From the NCBI GenBank assembly GCA_025980765.1, contig JAICXB010000004.1, positions 62,001 to 126,000 of the forward strand: a stretch of DNA of 64,000 bases, read 5' to 3'. Below the pieces are notes generated by a model. That model saw only the letters and a list, made by a program, of their open reading frames with translations, was not told the origin of the DNA and made no database searches. Made by a program: the position numbers and the translations under genes. Below are positions 59,794 to 64,000 of this stretch, piece by piece (positions within the stretch are counted from its first letter, which is position 1; each line of letters opens with the position of its first letter). This DNA is from Terriglobales bacterium. Lineage in GTDB: Bacteria; Acidobacteriota; Terriglobia; Terriglobales; Acidobacteriaceae.

Positions 59794-60134
59794 CTCGCGA
59801 GGGAGCGATGGCTATGTAAGAGTGCTTCCACGTCCCTTCGCGGATTCGGGAGCCGAATCGGGTAAGCACACCCAACCGGAAGCGCGCGAAATCTGTGATT
59901 TGCGCTTCCCTCGAACAGGCAGTTTGCGGTACTCCGCTGGTGTAGGCGGATTGATTTTCGGGCCGAGTCCTGGGGAAGCAGTAGCAGTAGCTGTGACGGA
60001 CAGGGATCGTCGTCACGGTAAGCGAAAATTCCAAAGCGGCATGGAAGTCGCAGTCGCGCAGGCTGGTTTTTTAGGCGCATCTTCCTTGGTCGCGCGCGTT
60101 CGGCAGCAATGCCGGGGTCGTGAGGAGAGACAAG
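59794..60134 (+). other. 341-bp gap between pilP and pilQ, no gene recognised
   Basis: A longer gap than elsewhere in the operon. It includes GAGGGAGCG and an abortive ATGGCTATGTAA near its start, suggestive of a decayed or very short gene, but no frame is conserved in appearance. Whether pilQ has its own promoter here cannot be decided. Confidence 0.5.
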
Positions 60135-62687
60135 ATGAGGCTGAAGCAACTTCTGGGTGTCGGGCTTGCAGTGCTTCTTTTGAGCGCACTGGCCGCTGCC
60201 GATTCGCAACTTACCGAGATCGGCGTACAGGGCAAAGCCAATACGTCGACCGTCACCATTCGCGCGAACGGCTCACTGGTTCACAACGAGTACCGCCCGG
60301 CCGACAATCTGCTGCTGGTTGACTTCCCGGGTGTGAGCGTTGGCAAGCTCGACGCCGTCACTCACAACGTGAGTGTGCCGGGCGTGGCGTCATACCAGGT
60401 CCATTCGTACAAATCCGCCAACGGCTCCGATATTGCCCGCGTGGAACTCACGCTTGCGCCACACACCGCAGTCCACCTTACCGATGGCAGGAACACAGTT
60501 GAGGTGACCGTCAGCAGCGATGCCGCAGTAGCTTCCAATATTTCGAACGTTGCGGCGCCGGTCGCGGCTGCCCCAATCGCAACTGTTGCCAAAAAGAACA
60601 CAAGGTCAGCGCCAGAGCTGAAGCCCGCTTCCCTGCCGCTGGTGTCCAGCACGGCGCGTCCGCTGATGGTGCGTGGAGTGAGTGTTGTTCGTGGTCGCGA
60701 CGGCATGAACGTCGAGATTCGCGCCAATGGTTCGCTTACCCCCAGGATCTTGAAGCTGAAGAATCCGGACCGGCTGGTGATCGATCTGATCAACGCCATT
60801 CCTGAATCGCGTCCACATGAAATTCCCGTGCACGCCGCCGATGTCACTGACATACGCATGTCGCAATTTCAAGCCGCCCCGCCGACCACCCGCGTGGTCG
60901 TCGATCTGACCACTCCTCAGGATTACGACCTCAGCAACGCTCCTGGGATGCTGACCGTGAAGCTGCATTCTCTCGCTACCGTGCAGGACAACAATGCAGC
61001 GGTTGCGCTGGCCAGGAAAGACAGCGCGGAAAAGATGTCTTCTCCTGCTGTAATGGCCGCCACCACTCCCGCTCCTGAGCCCGTGAAAGCTGCGCCGAGC
61101 ACGGCGACAACAGCAGCCAATTCCCAAAAAGATTTCGTCGTAGTTCAGCCTAGTTACCATGCAATCGCAGCAGACGCAAGACGCGACTTGTCGCCCGCGC
61201 AAACTCCCACGGAGCGAGCTGCGCAAGCGGCCCAGACGCTCGGCGCAATTCCTCCAGTGGAAATTCCGTTGAGCTCGATGCCGGTAGCCGCATCGATGAA
61301 GCCGGAAGCCATCAACGCTGCCATGGCGCAAGCTGCGCCGGCTCCGACCCAGTCGAACATGCAGGCCGTAACCGCCGCCAATTCCACCTCAGCCTGCAAT
61401 ACCGGCAGATACACCGGCGAGCCCATCTCGGTGAACCTGAAGGACGTCGATCTGAAAGATTTCTTCCGCCTCATACACGAGATCAGCGGACTGAATGTTG
61501 TGCTCGATCCCGGGGTTAACGGTTCTCTGACCATCGTCCTTGATGACGTGCCGTGGGACCAGGCCCTGGCCATCGTGCTGCAAAACAATTCCCTGCAGTG
61601 CCAGCTCAACGGCAATGTGCTGCGCATCGCGCTGCCGGACACGCTAAAGAAAGAGGCCGATGCCATTCGCACTACGCAGGAAGCGCAGGCGCTCGCGGTC
61701 GATCGCGTGACCGTTACGCGCTATCTCAGCTATGCCTCGTCGAAAGCGGTGGTGCCCACGCTGAAGGCGTTTCTCTCTAAGCGCGGCGACATCATCTCCG
61801 ATGATCGCACCAATGCCGTCATCATCCAGGACATTCCCAGTGTCATTCCGGGAATCGATCGGCTGATCAAAGAGCTTGATCGTAAAACGCAAGAAGTAGA
61901 GATCGAAGCGCGGGTCGTGGCCGCCACCCGAACCTTTGCTCGCGATCTGGGCACGCAGTTCGGATTTGGCGTGGCCAATGGCAGCAGCGTGCTTGGTGGA
62001 GCTTCCGCGGTGGGTACTTCACCCGTCCAGGTCACCACCGGACCCAACGGGAAGCCACCAAACGGGCCAATACCCAACCGCCTGATCCAGGTTGGAACCG
62101 GACAGATCCCGCTGTTCAGCAATCTAGCCGCCGGACCCGGACCTACAAGTGGCTTGACGCTGCTCACGATGGGTCACAACTATCGGATTGACACCATTCT
62201 CACGGCTGCTGAGTCTCGCGGACTGTTGAAGATCCTCTCCCGCCCGCGGGTGGTCACGCAGAACAACATTCAAGCTCTGGTACGCCAGGGGGTGAGAATC
62301 CCGGTGGTCACGGCAGCCCAGCTTGGCGGACCTCCGACAACCTCCTACGTGGACGCTTTCCTGCGCCTGCAAGTGCAGCCGCAGATCACCGCCGAAGGCA
62401 CCATCTTCCTGAACGTGGACGTGGAAAACACTACGCCTGACTTCTCCCAGCAGGTGCAGGGCAACCCCACTCTGATCACCCAGCAGGCCACGACGCAGGT
62501 ATTGGTCGCGGATGGCGGAACAGTAGTGATCGGCGGCGTCATCCAGACCAACGACACCATCAACTATCAGCAAGTGCCGTTCCTGGGCAACATCCCAGTC
62601 TTCGGAAACCTGTTTAAGCGGAAGGCGGTCAGCACCTCAACCCAGGAGCTGATTTTCTTCATAACGCCGAGAATCGTTCAGACCTAA
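60135..62687 (+). CDS. pilQ: Type IV pilus secretin PilQ
   Basis: An 850-residue outer-membrane secretin. The signal (LLGVGLAVLLLSALAAAD) is followed by two AMIN-type peptidoglycan-binding domains (about residues 29-129 and 178-279), a Pro/Ala linker, an STN domain (about 430-495, VNLKDVDLKDFFRLIHEISG), a secretin_N domain (about 520-600) and the beta-barrel secretin domain (about 600-848, with VPFLGNIPVFGNLFKRK and LIFFITPRIVQ at the end). The start at 60135 has GAGGAGA upstream; a GTG five codons earlier is less likely. It forms the gate through which pili pass, held by PilP. Last gene of the operon. Confidence 0.95.
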   Translation: MRLKQLLGVGLAVLLLSALAAADSQLTEIGVQGKANTSTVTIRANGSLVHNEYRPADNLLLVDFPGVSVGKLDAVTHNVSVPGVASYQVHSYKSANGSDIARVELTLAPHTAVHLTDGRNTVEVTVSSDAAVASNISNVAAPVAAAPIATVAKKNTRSAPELKPASLPLVSSTARPLMVRGVSVVRGRDGMNVEIRANGSLTPRILKLKNPDRLVIDLINAIPESRPHEIPVHAADVTDIRMSQFQAAPPTTRVVVDLTTPQDYDLSNAPGMLTVKLHSLATVQDNNAAVALARKDSAEKMSSPAVMAATTPAPEPVKAAPSTATTAANSQKDFVVVQPSYHAIAADARRDLSPAQTPTERAAQAAQTLGAIPPVEIPLSSMPVAASMKPEAINAAMAQAAPAPTQSNMQAVTAANSTSACNTGRYTGEPISVNLKDVDLKDFFRLIHEISGLNVVLDPGVNGSLTIVLDDVPWDQALAIVLQNNSLQCQLNGNVLRIALPDTLKKEADAIRTTQEAQALAVDRVTVTRYLSYASSKAVVPTLKAFLSKRGDIISDDRTNAVIIQDIPSVIPGIDRLIKELDRKTQEVEIEARVVAATRTFARDLGTQFGFGVANGSSVLGGASAVGTSPVQVTTGPNGKPPNGPIPNRLIQVGTGQIPLFSNLAAGPGPTSGLTLLTMGHNYRIDTILTAAESRGLLKILSRPRVVTQNNIQALVRQGVRIPVVTAAQLGGPPTTSYVDAFLRLQVQPQITAEGTIFLNVDVENTTPDFSQQVQGNPTLITQQATTQVLVADGGTVVIGGVIQTNDTINYQQVPFLGNIPVFGNLFKRKAVSTSTQELIFFITPRIVQT

Positions 62688-62712
62688 ACCAGGGCCACAA
62701 ACGGTTCCACCC

Positions 62713-62750
62713 GGGCCTCCGGAACATCCGGAGGCCCAAGTTGTTTCTGG
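62713..62750 (+). terminator. Terminator of the pil operon
   Basis: A perfect 10-bp stem, GGGCCTCCGG-AACAT-CCGGAGGCCC (62713-62737), followed by AAGTTGTTTCT. It lies 26 bases after pilQ; the T-tract is imperfect. Confidence 0.7.
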
Positions 62751-62803
62751 GCGCCGGATTCTCCTTTTTGCTGGTATCCGGAGGCTGGGATCTGGAAGCC
62801 GAT

Positions 62804-63045
62804 TTCCCTGAGAACAGGGAAAAAATACAGGGAATTTTCTTCTGCACGGCGAAAGCCGGCATAACTTCTAAGTTAATGCCTTTGGTTGCTAGTAGCCAGT
62901 AGCCAGCAGCTACTTTCAAAAGCTGAGGAAACGAACAGGATAGGAACAGGCAGGCTGTGATTTTCCGCCTAAGTCTTTGATTTAGTAGTAGCTAGTAGCC
63001 AGTAGCTAGAAGTTCCTCTCAATTAACAGGAAACGAACAGGAAAG
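62804..63045. repeat. Copy 3 of the TTCCCTGAGAACAGGGAA repeat
   Basis: The 18-bp palindrome lies at 62804-62821, then AAAATACAGGGAATTTT, later GAGGAAACGAACAGGAT, and CAGGAAACGAACAGGAAA at the end. Two AGTAGCCAGTAGC blocks are inserted between the conserved segments, which makes this copy a mosaic of two repeat families. Confidence 0.8.
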
Positions 63046-63464
63046 AGAGAGATTTCCACACAATCTCTTGCGACCAGGTGCCCGACAACAATGCCCCGGT
63101 GCTGGCGCAGCTGGGGGGAATCATGCCTTGGAGGCCGCCTCACTCGATTCTCTTCACGAAATCCGGCGGGTGATAACTCAAAGCTCCCGGCTCCACAGAG
63201 TAGAACTGGCAATCATAATGAATCAATTAATGTTATGTAGCTTGCTAATATATTATTGTTTACAATCACACGTGCGACCTGCAGCCTGATCCAAATTGGG
63301 CCTTTCGCTTCCTATATTGGGAACAATCTGCTGTTAATGTTGATTAAGCTCACCTCTTTCTGCTTGGATTCTGCTCTTGAATCAGCTATCCTCGCCTCCC
63401 CCCCGTGACCGGCGAGCTGAGTATGGCTCCAGCCGCTCGAATACTTATTTCAAGAGGATAAAAG

Positions 63465-64000
63465 ATGATCAGCAGATGCGCAGTTGTGGCCGTGGCAGCC
63501 CCGTTATTATTGCTCGGATTAGTGGCGAGCGCTCCAGCTCAGACCAGATTCAAATTTGATCCTGTGGTTCGCGCCGGCGATCCGGCGCCAGCTCCTCCTA
63601 CTCTGGGCTCCATTCTTGAATTCTCTTCCAACCAACAAGGGGACGTCGCTGTCATCGGAGACGGCGGACTATTTATCAAAGCAAAGGACAAGATCACCGT
63701 AATAACCGCCCCCGGCGATCCGAGTCCTGTGGGCGGAGTCTTTTTGGACGAAACAATGCCACTGATCGATTCCCAGGATCGAGTTCTGTTCAGGGCCGAT
63801 GTCACATCTTTCGACACCTCAGGCGGCTTGTTCCTGTTTTCAAATGGTCAGATTACACAGGTGCTTGCAGACGGCGTTGTCGCCTCGAATGGCCAGCCTG
63901 TAAGTCCACTTCCACTCGCCCAGAATGCATCCGGGGACGTCGTGGTAGCCGATGGATTTGCTGACGCGCTATATCTCTTCTCCAACGGTTCACTCACCCC
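63465..64000 (+). CDS. Exported repetitive beta-propeller-like protein, cut by window end
   Basis: The frame from an ATG at 63465, with AAGAGG upstream, stays open for 178 codons to the window end. It begins with a Sec signal (VAVAAPLLLLGLVASAPAQ) followed by short repeated units of the type DRVLFRADV, GGLFLFSNGQITQVLADG, DALYLFSNGSLT. These strands resemble the acidobacterial exported family in which (G)LFL(F/Y)SNG..T.V...G recurs, probably a beta-propeller. The C-terminal part and function are not visible. Confidence 0.75.
   Translation, partial: MISRCAVVAVAAPLLLLGLVASAPAQTRFKFDPVVRAGDPAPAPPTLGSILEFSSNQQGDVAVIGDGGLFIKAKDKITVITAPGDPSPVGGVFLDETMPLIDSQDRVLFRADVTSFDTSGGLFLFSNGQITQVLADGVVASNGQPVSPLPLAQNASGDVVVADGFADALYLFSNGSLT

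Larger units (their letters stand above)
62688..63464. other. 777-bp region after pilQ
   Basis: Contains the terminator, a TTCCCTGAGAACAGGGAA repeat copy, AGTAGCCAGTAGC-type blocks as in the ADOP gaps, and then an AT-richer stretch (63215-63400) that is likely to carry the promoter of the next gene. No open frame looks coding. Confidence 0.6.

Noticed and set aside
59762-60322. A 186-codon frame between pilP and pilQ
   Set aside because: It overlaps both genes in another frame and its translation is Arg/Gly-rich without recognisable features.

Overview
The window is a GC-rich chromosomal segment of an acidobacterium (Acidobacteriota, most like Koribacter or other Terriglobia). The main evidence is nine very large two-module MacB/FtsX-type permeases with no partner ATPase. 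This matches the family known as ADOP (acidobacterial duplicated orphan permease), here accompanied by three small PadR regulators of the acidobacterial type. No rRNA, tRNA, CRISPR array, transposase or phage gene was seen.

Layout. Positions 1-7.9 kb (mostly minus strand): the start of an unknown gene, a helix-hairpin-helix lipoprotein, a small membrane protein, an exported Ig-like protein, two ADOPs and a methyltransferase. 8-17 kb (plus): two PadR-ADOP pairs, separated by a MazF-type toxin-antitoxin pair, an exported histidine-rich protein with a divergent MerR regulator, and inorganic pyrophosphatase. 17-31 kb: a SYLF protein, a PilZ-TonB fusion protein, an ABC export operon ending in a TPR protein and rimI, two tandem type IV pilins, an M16 peptidase, rlmN, and a TolC-EmrA pair. 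32-35.4 kb: a nucleotidyltransferase-fold protein, a UbiD-type decarboxylase, and a 0.5 kb unit with long inverted ends carrying one GxxExxY nuclease-like gene. 35.5-49.7 kb: a third PadR followed by five consecutive ADOPs, three of them close paralogues. 50-54.5 kb: a hopanoid operon (ispH, squalene-hopene cyclase, hpnH, one unknown). 54.6-56 kb: two small proteins of uncertain role. 56.4-62.7 kb: a type IV pilus operon (small HTH protein, pilM-N-O-P-Q). The window ends inside an exported protein gene.

How the genes work together. PilM-N-O-P-Q would form the alignment complex and outer-membrane secretin for pili. The two pilins 30 kb away are candidate substrates, and both have a GG-N10-GC sigma54-like element. 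IspH makes isoprenoid precursors that the cyclase turns into hopene, which HpnH extends. The PadR proteins probably control the ADOP genes beside them.

The most unusual feature is the density of dispersed inverted-repeat units between genes, in at least six families. Some touch genes directly: one is translated in frame inside rlmN, one supplies the last residues of RimI, one contains the stop codon of a PadR gene, and several supply the ribosome-binding site of the following gene (ubiD and three ADOPs). The GxxExxY unit is the best candidate for an uncharacterised mobile system, because gene-less versions of its terminal repeat lie elsewhere in the window. A second new observation is a set of five ACCGG sites spaced by whole helical turns over the promoter of the pilus operon, whose first gene is a small MerR/BldC-like DNA-binding protein.
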